Translations under genes and position numbers: made by a program
In this document: in pieces, positions 46,304-55,962 of the stretch
Numbering within the stretch: the stretch's first letter is position 1
Layout of the letters: every line of letters begins with the position of its first letter
NCBI RefSeq assembly: GCF_000429445.1
Contig: NZ_AUBW01000006.1
Location: 124,001 to 188,000, forward strand
From: Algoriphagus terrigena DSM 22685
Lineage (GTDB): Bacteria; Bacteroidota; Bacteroidia; Cytophagales; Cyclobacteriaceae
Length of the DNA: 64,000 nucleotides
Reading direction: 5' to 3'
Notes under the pieces: model-generated
Database searches by the model: none
The model's input: only the letters and a program-made list of their open reading frames with translations
Told to the model about the DNA's origin: nothing

Positions 46304-47110
46304 CTAAACGAATGGAATCGCGGGGATTTTATAATTCAATCCATTGGTTGTGCCCGCAGTGACATCGATCGTCACACCGGTGATCTTGCCTGCCAGATCC
46401 GAGGCGAGAAAGAGCGCCGCATTCGCAATGTCGGCCATCATGGGCAATTGTTTCAGCATGGTGTCGTCTTCCAGTTTCGTAAGAAAGCCATGCACCGCAT
46501 CCGCATCATTGGCCAGAGCATCCCGAAACGGCCGGGAGTCCGGAGATCCTGCCGACCGGATATTGACCACACGGACACCATGCGGACCCAGCTCAATCGC
46601 CAGATCTCTTGAAAAACTCTCAATCGCGCAGCATGCCGGGCCAAAGCCACCCACGAGCGGGTATCCTACGCCACCGGGTGTAGCGGTGAGTGAAAGGATG
46701 ACACCGGATCCTTGCTTTACCATGATCCTGCCTGCAGCGGTGGTGGTCAGAAATTGCGTTTGCATTGCAATGGTGACCGGTCGCACGAAATCGTCAAGGG
46801 ACATGTCGATCAGTGGAATATCCTGGATATCCTGGATGCAAATGCCGTTGAATGAAATATCAACGGTGCCGGTCCTAGCCAGTACAGTCCCCAGGTGATC
46901 GGCAATTTCGTTTTCATTTAGGGCGTCTACCTGTGCGGCTTCCGCTTTCCCACCGGCTGCTATAATTTCATTCGCTACTTTTTCCACTTTCTCAAGTGAA
47001 CGTCCCGTCAGAAAAACGCGGGCACCTTCCCTGGCAAAGGCACGGGCAAATGCCCCTGCCATTGAATCGGAGACGCCATAGATTACGGCATTTTTATTTT
47101 TCAGAAGCAT
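46304..47110 (-). CDS. Divergent SDR protein lacking the YxxxK catalytic pair
   Basis: A 268-residue SDR fold with an unusual nucleotide-binding loop (YGVSDSMAGAFARAF, ~11-25) nearer to enoyl-ACP reductases. Aligned on the conserved Ser-Arg after the active helix, the catalytic Tyr is Phe156 and the Lys is Cys160 (FGPACCAIESFSR). The Ser in VILSLTATPGG remains. It is probably not a standard reductase; it could bind NAD(P) as a regulator or have another chemistry. It is monocistronic and convergent with the GH43 gene. Confidence 0.82.
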   Translation of the reverse strand: MLLKNKNAVIYGVSDSMAGAFARAFAREGARVFLTGRSLEKVEKVANEIIAAGGKAEAAQVDALNENEIADHLGTVLARTGTVDISFNGICIQDIQDIPLIDMSLDDFVRPVTIAMQTQFLTTTAAGRIMVKQGSGVILSLTATPGGVGYPLVGGFGPACCAIESFSRDLAIELGPHGVRVVNIRSAGSPDSRPFRDALANDADAVHGFLTKLEDDTMLKQLPMMADIANAALFLASDLAGKITGVTIDVTAGTTNGLNYKIPAIPFV

Positions 47111-47454
47111 AGGATTCGTGTTTTGACAGTAAATCTATTCTATTCCAAAATAGAAAAACGGTTGTAAACACGGCATTCTAGCGGGTCAATTGCGGCAGAT
47201 AAATAGGTTGAAAATACACCTCGGAGCCTGGATCATTGAGACACTGCCCTCGACAGGATGCTCGTGCCCTAATTGTATTGTGCCCGGCGACATAAAGCCA
47301 AAGCGTAACCTGCGACGATTGAACAATTGTGTCGCAAACCGCCTTGAATTTGTCGTTTGGACAACTCGTTTTTAGACGTACTTCCTGGTACTTTTATAAA
47401 AGGGGCTGGAAGCCTGCCTGTTAGGCAGGACCGACAACCAAAGATCGAAGCGTT
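47111..47454. other. Intergenic stretch with a small palindrome
   Basis: No gene is seen. A perfect hairpin CCTGCC tgtta GGCAGG sits at 47413-47429, 26 bases before the next start codon, in a position to affect its leader. Confidence 0.5.
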
Positions 47455-47901
47455 ATGCAATTTAAGACGACCATCTTTCAAAAAGGAAACAACTTGGGTA
47501 TTGAAGTTCCCGAAACTGTCATTGAGCAACTGGGTGCAGGCAAGCGCCCGCCTGTATTGGTTGAAATCAAAAACTACTCGTACAGAAGCACTGTGGGAGT
47601 AATGGAAGGTAAATTCCTCATTCCGCTAAGCAGTGATCATCGTAAAAATGTGCAAGTTGTAGGTGGTGAGACGGTTGAGATCAATCTCGATCTGGACAAT
47701 GAACCACGAACCGTTGAACTTCCTCAAGCCTTGGCAGACAGGCTAAGGGCCAATGAAATAGCAAAAGAGTTTTTTGACACACTGGCTCCTAGCAACAAAA
47801 AGAAGATTGTTGCCTTGATAGAGACCTCCAAGACGGAAGAGACGCTAAGGAAGCGGCTTGAAAAAATCATTGCGGACTTAAATCAAAAGATCAAACCCTG
47901 A
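47455..47901 (+). CDS. DUF1905/YdeI-like protein
   Basis: A 148-residue protein: an N-terminal DUF1905 beta-barrel (MQFKTTIFQKGNNLGIEVPETVIEQLG, VGVMEGKFLIPLSSDHRK) and a C-terminal OmdA-type helical part (LRANEIAKEFFDTLAPSNKKKIVALIETSKTEETLRKRLEKII). It shares the second module with the protein at 20227-20808. Function is unknown. Confidence 0.88.
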   Translation: MQFKTTIFQKGNNLGIEVPETVIEQLGAGKRPPVLVEIKNYSYRSTVGVMEGKFLIPLSSDHRKNVQVVGGETVEINLDLDNEPRTVELPQALADRLRANEIAKEFFDTLAPSNKKKIVALIETSKTEETLRKRLEKIIADLNQKIKP

Positions 47902-47976
47902 TATCTTGGCCGCGAACGTGTGTTAGAATCGGAATAAGCATTGCAAAAACATCCATCAAAGAATAAAGACTGACTT

Positions 47977-48390
47977 ATGGAAATTGAAGACTTTTTCAAA
48001 ATTTATCAAAGATCTGCCTGGGATAAAGACGCCTCAGCTATGATCGATCTCTACGATGAGCATGCCCTTATCTTTGATATGTGGGATCAGGGTTACATCT
48101 CGAATCCCTCAGAATGGAGTAAGATCATTATAGACTGGCTTGGTTCTTTGGGCGAAGAAAAAGTAAAAGTTGAATTCGAAATGGTGAAGATCCATCAATC
48201 CGGCGATGTGGGATTTGCGAGTGCGTTGATTCAGTTTCAGGCAATTTCAGGCGAAGGTGCTGTCTTAAGAGGGATGAAGAATCGGATATCACTCGGTTTC
48301 TCAAAATCTGAACACGGGTGGAAAGTGGTCCATCAGCATACCTCAGCGCCGGTCAGTTCGGATGGACTCACTGCAATACTGGATATCTAG
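47977..48390 (+). CDS. NTF2-like/SnoaL-fold protein
   Basis: A 137-residue cone-shaped NTF2-fold protein: EIEDFFKIYQRSAWDKDASAMIDLYDEHALIFDMW at the front and GFSKSEHGWKVVHQHTSAP at the end, as in DUF4440/YybH-like proteins. No signal peptide. The ligand or reaction is unknown. It follows the DUF1905 gene by 75 bases and precedes a VOC gene on the same strand. Confidence 0.85.
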   Translation: MEIEDFFKIYQRSAWDKDASAMIDLYDEHALIFDMWDQGYISNPSEWSKIIIDWLGSLGEEKVKVEFEMVKIHQSGDVGFASALIQFQAISGEGAVLRGMKNRISLGFSKSEHGWKVVHQHTSAPVSSDGLTAILDI

Positions 48391-48464
48391 GATAGGCAGG
48401 GACTCTATGGGCTCGGATCACCTGAAATCGAGCACTCAAATCACTGAGAGCTTTACCGTAAAAA

Positions 48465-48884
48465 ATGAACACCATGAAAGCCGAGCCATCGATGAGACTT
48501 GATATCTACATCAACTATCCCGGGCATTGCGAGCAAGCATTCCGGTTTTACGAGGAGCATCTTGGCGGAAAGGTCACGATGATGATGCCCCATCCCCAAC
48601 GGCCTCCCCACTTTCCGGAGGAATGGGAGAAACCTATCCTCCATGCAATCATTGAGATCGGAGGTACTTTGGTCAGAGGGGCTGACGTGGTGAGTGCCGA
48701 ACCTATGCGAAGTGCCTATTTGACGCTAAGGATTGACACGCCGGAGAAAACCGAAGAAGCCTATAACCTGCTCTCCAGGGATGGTGAAATCTTTATGAAG
48801 CTGGAAAAGACCTTCTTTGCCAATCGTTTTGCCATGCTCCGTGATAAGTTTGGAACTTCGTGGATGCTGCTGAATGAAGAATAG
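48465..48884 (+). CDS. VOC protein of the PhnB type
   Basis: A 139-residue protein with the PhnB-like pattern: IYINYPGHCEQAFRFYEEHLGGKVTMM at the front and LEKTFFANRFAMLRDKFGTSWMLL at the end. Two start codons, 48465 and 48492, are possible; the first is given. PhnB-like proteins lack an agreed function despite the name. It is followed by a gene-free repeat-bearing region. Confidence 0.85.
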   Translation: MNTMKAEPSMRLDIYINYPGHCEQAFRFYEEHLGGKVTMMMPHPQRPPHFPEEWEKPILHAIIEIGGTLVRGADVVSAEPMRSAYLTLRIDTPEKTEEAYNLLSRDGEIFMKLEKTFFANRFAMLRDKFGTSWMLLNEE

Positions 48885-49612
48885 AGGATGCTTTTTCCGC
48901 GGGTTGACCAGAGTGCTATCCTTGGCGTAGGTACCATCTTCAATACTTTCAATAACAACTCCGCGCTGGAGAAACAATAACTGCCCTTCGAAAATATCGT
49001 CCATGCCTACGGCATTTTTCTAGCACCTCTTTCCTTCCTTTATTCCAGCCATTGAAATGACTGGCTAGGTAATCGGCCATGCCTACGGCATTGTTTCCAA
49101 ATATACATTTCCCGCCCTGCAAGCTGGCTGCTCGCTGGATTTGTCCACTGGACAATTCCTTTACGCTCGCTCCTCCCGTATGGACGATCCATTTTCTTGC
49201 CAGTGGTTTCAACCTCTGGAAAATTTGATGGCAATAGGTTGTGGCAAAGTCCCGTAGGGACGACCGATATAATTTTCATCCGCATTTAATCTAAACTGGA
49301 TGTATTTCCAATCTGAGTGTAGTTTGACCTAGGCTTAGACGTATTTTTCAAAACGCCTTCATATCCAAACGAATTTGCTATTCGCTAAAAATCAACCTCC
49401 AAAATAAATCCGTCCAGTTGAAGATCGGCTAGAATATTCAAGTGTTTTACAAGCCGCTAAAATATGTTTACCGCGACCAAAAACCCTCCTGTATTTCAAT
49501 GAATTGGACTTGCTTGAGGTGAATTTTTTAATTAAAATCACAGCAGTTTGAATTGCTGGATTAAGTAATCTTTTTAGTTGAGTTTTTTTTTATCCCACCA
49601 ACCTTTCTTGCC
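48885..49612. repeat. Gene-free region with dispersed palindromes
   Basis: No gene is supported. It holds two copies of ATGCC-TAC-GGCAT (from 49003 and 49079), one GTCCC-GTA-GGGAC at 49249-49261, and a decayed copy of the composite repeat (AACGAATTTGCTATTCGCT) at about 49350-49440. These are signs of miniature palindromic families dispersed in this genome. Confidence 0.65.
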
Positions 49613-51331
49613 ATGAGAATCCTATCCAATCTTCTGTTCTTCTGCCTGCTGCTCTCAGCCTGCAAGCAGGAACCTCCTACTTTCAAAGCTCCCCTGCTTA
49701 CGAACATCGGGGAATATCAGGTACCAGTCACCACCAAGTCACCGTATGCCCAAAAGTTTTTCGACCAAGGCATCATCATGGCCAACAACTTCAACCATGC
49801 CGAGGCCGAGCGTTCCTTTCGGGAAGCAGTCCGGCTTGATCCCGATTTTGCCATGGGCTATTGGGGGATCGCTTATGTCCTGGGCCCCAATTTCAACTCC
49901 TCTTCTAACATGGGAGCTGTCGAAGAGATCCGAAATGCGGTAGCAGAAGCCTTACGACTCAGTAAAAACGCCAGTCTCTGGGAGCAGGCCGTGATACAGG
50001 CCATCGCCATCAAATTCCCTTCTTCCTCCACCACTTCCGAAGACGAGGCCTTCTCCAGCGAAGTGCGGAAAGCCCACGAAGCCTTTCCCGAAAACTCTTT
50101 CGTGGCCACGCTGTATGCAGAGTCAGTGATGAATCTCCACCCCTGGGACTTCTACGACAAGCGCGGCGGCACACCACGACCCTGGACACCCGAAGTGGTG
50201 ACCCTTTTGGAGCGGGTCATCGCCATCGACCCCAAAAATCCACTGGCCAACCATCTCTACCTGCACGCCACGGAGGCCAGCGGAAAGATGGAACAACCGC
50301 TCCAAGTGGCCGAGCGCCTGAAAGACCTCGTGCCTGCTGCCGGACATTTGGTCCACATGCCCTCCCATATCTACATCAATACCGGAGACTATCACGCCGG
50401 TTCCGTTGCCAATGAAAAGGCCGTCCTGGCAGACAGCACCTATATCGCGGAATGCAGGGCACAGGGCTACTATCCCCAGATGTATTTCACACACAATTAC
50501 CATTTCCTTGCCGCCACTGCTGCTTTCGAAGGCAGAGCTTCCCGATCGATTGAGGCGGCTTTCAAGACCGCGAGCTTGGTGGACCCGGCCTACACGCACG
50601 AGCCCGGCTTCGAGATGGTGCAGCACTATCTGACCATCCCCTATCACATTCTGGTGAAGTTTGCCCAGTGGGAAAAGATCAGATCACTCCCCCAGCCTGC
50701 CGAGGACCTGGTGTACCCAAGAGCCATCTGGCACTATGCCCAAGGCATGGCTTTGGCCCAAGAAGGGAGAAACGAGGCGGCCAAAAAGGAACTGGAACAG
50801 CTCCGGCTTTTGGCCCAGGACTCGACCATCGCGGACCAGATGAACTGGGGAATCAACAAGGTGACGGAGGTTTGCCAGATTGCCTCCAGGGTTTTGGAGG
50901 CAAAATTGTTGACCAACGAGGGAAAGGACGGGGCAGCCAAAAGCCTGCTTGCAGAGGCGATTGTGATCGAAGACGGACTCAACTACAATGAGCCTCCGGA
51001 TTGGTTTTTCTCCGTCCGACATATCCTGGGAAATCTATACCTGCAAGCCGGCGACTTTGCCACTGCGGAGCGGGTGTATCGGGAAGACCTGTACAACTGG
51101 CCCAAAAACGGTTTTGCGCTCAGCGGTTTGACTGCTGCCTTGATGGCTCAGGGAAAAAACGAAGAAGCGGCGGAGATGGACAGGCAATTTCAGGAGGCTT
51201 GGAAACTTGCAGAAATGGATCTGAAAGGCTCAGAGATAGATCCTGAGAAACGACAGGATGTCGCGCTGACCATCGATGCTACTTCACCCAAGGAGCTGGT
51301 TTATTTAGCGGCTGCTTTCTGCATGCGGTAA
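49613..51331 (+). CDS. Tetratricopeptide-repeat lipoprotein
   Basis: A lipobox (LLLSAC, Cys17) starts a 572-residue helical protein with TPR-like units: FDQGIIMANNFNHAEAERSFREAVRLDPDFAMGYWGIAYVLGPN at ~50-95, LERVIAIDPKNPLANHLYLHATEASGK near 205 and DFATAERVYREDLYNWPKNGFALSGLTAALMAQGKNEEA near 490. It probably serves as a periplasmic scaffold. Proteins like this sit in many Bacteroidota genomes without a known role. Confidence 0.87.
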   Translation: MRILSNLLFFCLLLSACKQEPPTFKAPLLTNIGEYQVPVTTKSPYAQKFFDQGIIMANNFNHAEAERSFREAVRLDPDFAMGYWGIAYVLGPNFNSSSNMGAVEEIRNAVAEALRLSKNASLWEQAVIQAIAIKFPSSSTTSEDEAFSSEVRKAHEAFPENSFVATLYAESVMNLHPWDFYDKRGGTPRPWTPEVVTLLERVIAIDPKNPLANHLYLHATEASGKMEQPLQVAERLKDLVPAAGHLVHMPSHIYINTGDYHAGSVANEKAVLADSTYIAECRAQGYYPQMYFTHNYHFLAATAAFEGRASRSIEAAFKTASLVDPAYTHEPGFEMVQHYLTIPYHILVKFAQWEKIRSLPQPAEDLVYPRAIWHYAQGMALAQEGRNEAAKKELEQLRLLAQDSTIADQMNWGINKVTEVCQIASRVLEAKLLTNEGKDGAAKSLLAEAIVIEDGLNYNEPPDWFFSVRHILGNLYLQAGDFATAERVYREDLYNWPKNGFALSGLTAALMAQGKNEEAAEMDRQFQEAWKLAEMDLKGSEIDPEKRQDVALTIDATSPKELVYLAAAFCMR

Positions 51332-51380
51332 GTCTGATTACAATCCCAATTGGCGCGCGCAGAAAACAAGAGATGAGGAA

Positions 51381-52628
51381 ATGATGAGACACCCTATACT
51401 CGGATTGGTCCTTGGACTGTCCACTTTCACCGCAGCATTTAGCCAATCCCTATCTGATGACCAAACAGCTTTCCTCCAAGACTATTCACAGACGGTATAC
51501 CTGGACAGTCTGCAAACTCAGGCAAAGTGGGATTTCCTATCGCCGCATGTAAAAGGCAAAAAGCTCATCCTGATCGGAGAATTCAATCACGGCTCAAAGG
51601 AGATTTTTGAACTGCGCAACTCTCTGATCGCCTACTTGCATCAGGAAATGGGTGCAAATACCATCCTGCTCGAATCAGGAATCGGTGAGTTAATCACTGC
51701 CGATATCGACCGGGAATTCATGAGCCCTTCTCAAATGACAAACGGGCTGTTTGGAGGCTGGCGTACCAAGGAATTTGTAGATCTATTCAGCTATGCAAAA
51801 TCCCAGGACATCTCCATTGCAGGCTTTGATGTTCAGCGTACGGGAGTCTCGTTCAATCCGATCTTCAAAAAAGTAATGCTGGACTGCAAACTCGACACCT
51901 CAAGTATACACGACCTTGAATCGAGGTATGGCGCGGCGGCAAGAGACTTAACCAACAGAAAGGCCGTCTATGACTCTTTGAGGGACAACACCACAAAACT
52001 GATGGGTGATTATCAGAAAGTCAGGGCTGACCTAGCACCCTTCGTCACTGCAGAGGCTCCCAAAGAACTGATGCTGGTAGATCATACCCTCGAAAACCGG
52101 ATCAAATACCTGTCCTACATGCTCCAATTTCTCAAAGACGGGGACTGGAGCAGAAGGTGGGCGGCGCGGGACTCAGCAATGGCAAACAATACGGAATGGC
52201 TACTCACCAAGGTCTACAAGGATCATCCGGTAATACTCATTGGTCATAATTTCCATTTGGGAAAGTGCAACGAAAACGAAACCGTGATGGGCGAGTTGCT
52301 TAAGGACAAGTACGAAAAGGACATGTATTCCATCGGGATTTTTGCCGGGTCCGGCTCCTACAGCGATAATTCCGGCAAAGAAGTCGCGATGACTCCGCAG
52401 GATTCTACAGGTCTGGATATCAAACATATCATTACCGAACTTGAGGCTGCCGTCACCTTTCTGGACATGCCGGAGGAATTCTCGCCGGGAAGCGACTGGC
52501 TCAATCAAGACCTCATCGTCAGCGACACTTTCATCGACCTGAAAAACAGCAACAAGATGGTGCTGGCAAGGACCTTTGACGGTCTTTTACTCCTGAAGAA
52601 GGTCTCCCCAACAAAAGTTGACTGGTAA
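51381..52628 (+). CDS. Erythromycin esterase-like secreted hydrolase
   Basis: A signal peptide (HPILGLVLGLSTFTAAFS) precedes ~395 residues of the EreA/EreB-like fold. The key segments LILIGEFNHGSKEIFELRNSLI (Glu and His of the active site) and VILIGHNFHLGKCN near 290 are present, as in erythromycin esterases, which open the macrolide lactone, but also in relatives of unknown function. Resistance should not be assumed. ATG codons at 51381 and 51384 are equivalent starts. Confidence 0.85.
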   Translation: MMRHPILGLVLGLSTFTAAFSQSLSDDQTAFLQDYSQTVYLDSLQTQAKWDFLSPHVKGKKLILIGEFNHGSKEIFELRNSLIAYLHQEMGANTILLESGIGELITADIDREFMSPSQMTNGLFGGWRTKEFVDLFSYAKSQDISIAGFDVQRTGVSFNPIFKKVMLDCKLDTSSIHDLESRYGAAARDLTNRKAVYDSLRDNTTKLMGDYQKVRADLAPFVTAEAPKELMLVDHTLENRIKYLSYMLQFLKDGDWSRRWAARDSAMANNTEWLLTKVYKDHPVILIGHNFHLGKCNENETVMGELLKDKYEKDMYSIGIFAGSGSYSDNSGKEVAMTPQDSTGLDIKHIITELEAAVTFLDMPEEFSPGSDWLNQDLIVSDTFIDLKNSNKMVLARTFDGLLLLKKVSPTKVDW

Positions 52629-52650
52629 TCCGACCGATAGGGTTTGTAAA

Positions 52651-52686
52651 ACGCCTTCATTTCAAGATGAATTAACAATTCGCTAA
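52651..52686. repeat. Decayed copy of composite repeat
   Basis: ACGCCTTCATTTCAAGATGA and the following ACAATTCGCT match the module seen at 44634 and 49350, with several changes. It lies between two genes on the same strand. Confidence 0.6.
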
Positions 52687-52784
52687 AAAAATCCTCAACC
52701 AATTAAAGAATGATGAGGATATTGGGCAAGACAAGGCAATGAAATACTACCCAATTGCCAGCCAGAAACGGGCGTCTCAAAAAT

Positions 52785-53660
52785 ATGACAAGAAACAGAT
52801 TTGACTATTTCATTACGCCAATGGCAGCTTTGCCGGCTGTGACTATCGGAGCTGTCGCGATGAAGGCACACGCTGTTAATGGGCTTATTGCGACATCAAA
52901 CCTTGTATTCGTGGTGGTCGGATGGTTAATCTCATGCTATGTGATATATAAAAATTCCAAGAGCATAAATGGAACACTGATGACATGCTTGATAATCGCT
53001 TTGTACGCACTGACATTTGTTGATCCTGGCATTGACAACGTCCACAGATGGCTGTCCATCGGACCAATCAGCCTATACATCTCCAGCATATTCGCTCCGA
53101 TTTTAATCATTACACTTTGGACTCTTCTGAAAGACAATAAGGATCTATGGGTGAGTGCAATTACGATCACAGTAGCTATTCTGCTTGCTTATCAGCCAGA
53201 CGCATCGCAGCTAACTGCATTTGCTATTCCCATGGGGATCATCCTCTATCATAAAGTCGGCAACAGATTTATTTCACTTTTCACCATCTGCATCTTAATC
53301 TTCTTGGTAATCCTGTCATGGATACACTTAGATACGCTTCCAGCGGTGGACTATGTGGAAGAAATCTTTGGGTTGGTAATGAAAATGGGCTCAATCTGGA
53401 CTGTTCTCGGGATTATTTCGCTGATCCTTATACCGCTTCCATTCTTTGTTACACTGAATCACAAGGAGAGGCTGCTATCCGGGCTTCTGGGTTTATACTT
53501 TACGATATTGATCATCACCACATTTTTTGGAAACTTCCCGGTCCCACTGATGGGCTATGGTATTTCACCCATAGCAGGTTATCTAATGGCAATGACTTGG
53601 TTGATTAAAAACAAGGACAACAAACGCCCAGAGAGAGGCGGTGAACTTGTGAATTTTTAG
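52785..53660 (+). CDS. Small polytopic membrane protein resembling a reduced SEDS (FtsW/RodA) protein
   Basis: The ATG at 52785 (MTRNRFDYF) gives 291 residues with about nine hydrophobic segments. The order VHRWLSIGPISLYISSIFAPILIITL recalls the RRW-x-GPF-S segment of FtsW/RodA glycosyltransferases, and MGYGISPIAGYLMAMTWLI near the C-terminus recalls their last helix. It is about 80-100 residues shorter than canonical SEDS proteins and the catalytic Asp loop cannot be placed. The assignment is tentative. Confidence 0.5.
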   Translation: MTRNRFDYFITPMAALPAVTIGAVAMKAHAVNGLIATSNLVFVVVGWLISCYVIYKNSKSINGTLMTCLIIALYALTFVDPGIDNVHRWLSIGPISLYISSIFAPILIITLWTLLKDNKDLWVSAITITVAILLAYQPDASQLTAFAIPMGIILYHKVGNRFISLFTICILIFLVILSWIHLDTLPAVDYVEEIFGLVMKMGSIWTVLGIISLILIPLPFFVTLNHKERLLSGLLGLYFTILIITTFFGNFPVPLMGYGISPIAGYLMAMTWLIKNKDNKRPERGGELVNF

Positions 53661-53671
53661 AGCAAAGCTCC

Positions 53672-53710
53672 CTGCCTTTATATCCAAACGAATTTACAAA
53701 TTGATCAGCG
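53672..53710. repeat. Decayed copy of composite repeat
   Basis: TATATCCAAACGAATTTACA followed by AATTGATCAGC matches the repeat module at 44634. The rest of this 260-bp gap (53661-53921) holds no gene. Confidence 0.6.
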
Positions 53711-53921
53711 GACAGCTACCAAGTTGTCGTCCGGGTTCGGAGCATTTGAATAACGCTTAGGTTTCGTTCAGACAAAGGACGACTGGCTAAAAATAAGACA
53801 AGAGGCTTATCGGAATCGACCCAACCGGCAAAAAACTAGACTCCCAAAACACAAAGCCCACAGTCTAAACCATGGGCTGGGTATCCTTAAAAGAGGAAAG
53901 CGCAATTTGTAAACCTATAAT

Positions 53922-54638
53922 TTATGGATTGGTCGAGAAAATAGAACCATTGGCAATGAGGGCCCGTCGGTTCATCTTCAGCATGTCCCGTACCCACTCA
54001 GCAAAGTCTTCCGGCTGCAATACTTTTTCGGGATTGCCGTCGGTCAGTCCGCCTTGGATGCTCATATCGCTGGCGATAGTGCTCGGTGTGAGGGTGAATA
54101 CGCGGATATTCTGCTTGCGCCATTCGGACATCATGGATTGCGAGAGGGAAACGACCGCAGCCTTGGACGCTGCATAGGCCGACATCGTAGCCCCACCTTT
54201 GAGCCCGGCTGTAGATGCCACATTGACGACATCACCTTGGCCTCTCGATTTCAAATGCGGATATACCGCCATCGCCGTATAATAGACACCAAACAAATTG
54301 GTGCGAATCACCTGCTCCCAATCCGCCGAAGACATCACTTCCAGCGTCCCTAACTTGGCGATCCCTGCGTTGTTGATCAGGATATCCACTCCCCCCAGCT
54401 GCGCCACCAAGGCATCGATTCCCGCCACAACTTCGGCTTCATAATCAACACTAAATGCTGCGTAGGCCGCCTTAACACCGAGCGCTTTCAGCTCCTCCAC
54501 GACTGCCTTTAGTTGTTCTTCGTTTCGTCCCGTAATCCCGATATGAACGCCTTCCTCGGCGAGTTTCAGTGCCACTGCTTTCCCCAATCCACGTCCACCA
54601 CCGGTGACAATCGCTATTTTTCCTTCCAATGAAATCAT
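53922..54638 (-). CDS. SDR-family oxidoreductase (FabG-like)
   Basis: A 238-residue classical SDR with TGGGRGLGKA coenzyme motif, NNAG (ILINNAGIAKLG), catalytic Ser in NVASTAGLKGG and the intact YxxxK (SAYAASKAAVV). It resembles 3-ketoacyl-ACP reductases but its substrate is open. It is monocistronic. Unlike the SDR at 46304-47110, all catalytic residues are present. Confidence 0.9.
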   Translation of the reverse strand: MISLEGKIAIVTGGGRGLGKAVALKLAEEGVHIGITGRNEEQLKAVVEELKALGVKAAYAAFSVDYEAEVVAGIDALVAQLGGVDILINNAGIAKLGTLEVMSSADWEQVIRTNLFGVYYTAMAVYPHLKSRGQGDVVNVASTAGLKGGATMSAYAASKAAVVSLSQSMMSEWRKQNIRVFTLTPSTIASDMSIQGGLTDGNPEKVLQPEDFAEWVRDMLKMNRRALIANGSIFSTNP

Positions 54639-54883
54639 GTTGCTAAAGTTTTTTGTCAGACCAGTAAACCCAAAACAGCCAAGAAATGTCCCCGACTATG
54701 GGCAGAAATTTGCCAAAATCAAATGTTTCCAAAAAAAGGCCGATCCTTTACAAATCGTTAAAAATCATCAACCAAGATAAATTAAGCCAATTGACGCATT
54801 GCCCCTCTAAGATTGCCGCATTTCACTAGCGTAGCCAAGCCGCAATTGACGAAATTTATATTCTGACCAAACCACTGGAAATC

Positions 54884-55477
54884 ATGAGAAAATTCATCGT
54901 CTTATCATTCATTTCACTAGATGGGGTAATGCAAGGCCCGGGCAGTCCGGAAGAAGATCCCTCAGGCGGATTCAAACACGGCGGTTGGGTCGCGCCCTAC
55001 GACGACGAAGTCAACAACAAGATGATGGAGCGGCTGCTGAAGCCGGCAGACCTTCTCCTGGGCAGAAAGACCTTCGAGATTTGGGAAGATTACTGGCCCA
55101 AACACACCGAATATTGGCCCACCATCAATGACGTCAACAAATACGTCCTGTCGACTACCCGAAACAAAACGGACTGGGAGAATTCCGTTTTCGTCCAAAC
55201 CGTCTCTGGCATCAAAAAAATCAAATCCTCAGAAGGTCTGGATATCCACGTGTGGGGCAGCAGCGAGGTCGTTCAATTGCTTCTTGAGCATGAACTGGTG
55301 GACGAATTCTGGCTGATGATCCATCCGGTAATCCTTGGTCATGGGAAACGTCTGTTTGACGACAAAGCAATTCCAGCCGCATTTACCTTGGCAGAAAGTG
55401 TCGTAACCCCCACTGGCGTGATCATCGCCAACTACCAGCGGGCCGGAGAAGTTAAGACAGGAAGCATAGGGACTTAG
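54884..55477 (+). CDS. Dihydrofolate reductase-fold protein (RibD C-terminal family)
   Basis: A 197-residue protein of the RibD-C/DHFR-like group: SFISLDGVMQGPGSPEEDPSGGF near the start, LLLGRKTFEIWEDYW at ~60 and LVDEFWLMIHPVILGHGKRLF near 145, with the nucleotide-binding pocket of the family. It is probably an NADPH-dependent reductase of unknown substrate; it does not replace FolA. Its 3' end overlaps the convergent gene by 4 bases. Confidence 0.9.
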   Translation: MRKFIVLSFISLDGVMQGPGSPEEDPSGGFKHGGWVAPYDDEVNNKMMERLLKPADLLLGRKTFEIWEDYWPKHTEYWPTINDVNKYVLSTTRNKTDWENSVFVQTVSGIKKIKSSEGLDIHVWGSSEVVQLLLEHELVDEFWLMIHPVILGHGKRLFDDKAIPAAFTLAESVVTPTGVIIANYQRAGEVKTGSIGT

Positions 55478-55962
55478 CGGACATTGGAGATACTGTTTTT
55501 TACCGTATCGTGCTTTGTTTTCATGATGTTACTTATAGCTGTATAGCTCCTGTTCTCATTCTGCATCTGCTGCTGAAGCTGGAGGTACTGAAGATTGAAG
55601 GACATCTGCGTTTCCTGAAATTGCTTCGTCAAACTCCCCACGGGAGCCATTGAAGTCTTTCTACCGGAGGGCTTGGAAGCGGCCTTGGTGGCTAATCCGT
55701 CATACACCGCTTCCAGCTTTTCAGTACGCGTCACCAGCTCCTTTTGCTGTGCATCAAGTGCCGCCATTCGATCCAGCAGGTCTTTTCGTTGTTTTTCAAG
55801 TTGCTTCAGTTCCTTCTGAACTTCTTTGTACTCCGATTCGGATTGCTCAAAAGCAAGCACATCAGCGCTTGACAGTGATTTATCGGAAGTACTAACCTGT
55901 GCCACCAGGGCATTGCTGAGGAATAAAGCCAAGATCAGGCAGGCCAGTTGTTTGATTTTCAT
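55474..55962 (-). CDS. Exported coiled-coil protein
   Basis: A signal peptide (MKIKQLACLILALFLSNALVAQ) precedes a mature protein of ~140 residues dominated by two coiled-coil stretches, ~40-95 (EYKEVQKELKQLEKQRKDLLDRMAALDAQQKELVTRTEKLE) and ~110-140, split by a low-complexity basic linker (ASKPSGRKTS). No domain is recognised. It could be a periplasmic structural or spacer protein. Its end overlaps the convergent reductase gene by 4 bases. Confidence 0.75.
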   Translation of the reverse strand: MKIKQLACLILALFLSNALVAQVSTSDKSLSSADVLAFEQSESEYKEVQKELKQLEKQRKDLLDRMAALDAQQKELVTRTEKLEAVYDGLATKAASKPSGRKTSMAPVGSLTKQFQETQMSFNLQYLQLQQQMQNENRSYTAISNIMKTKHDTVKNSISNVR

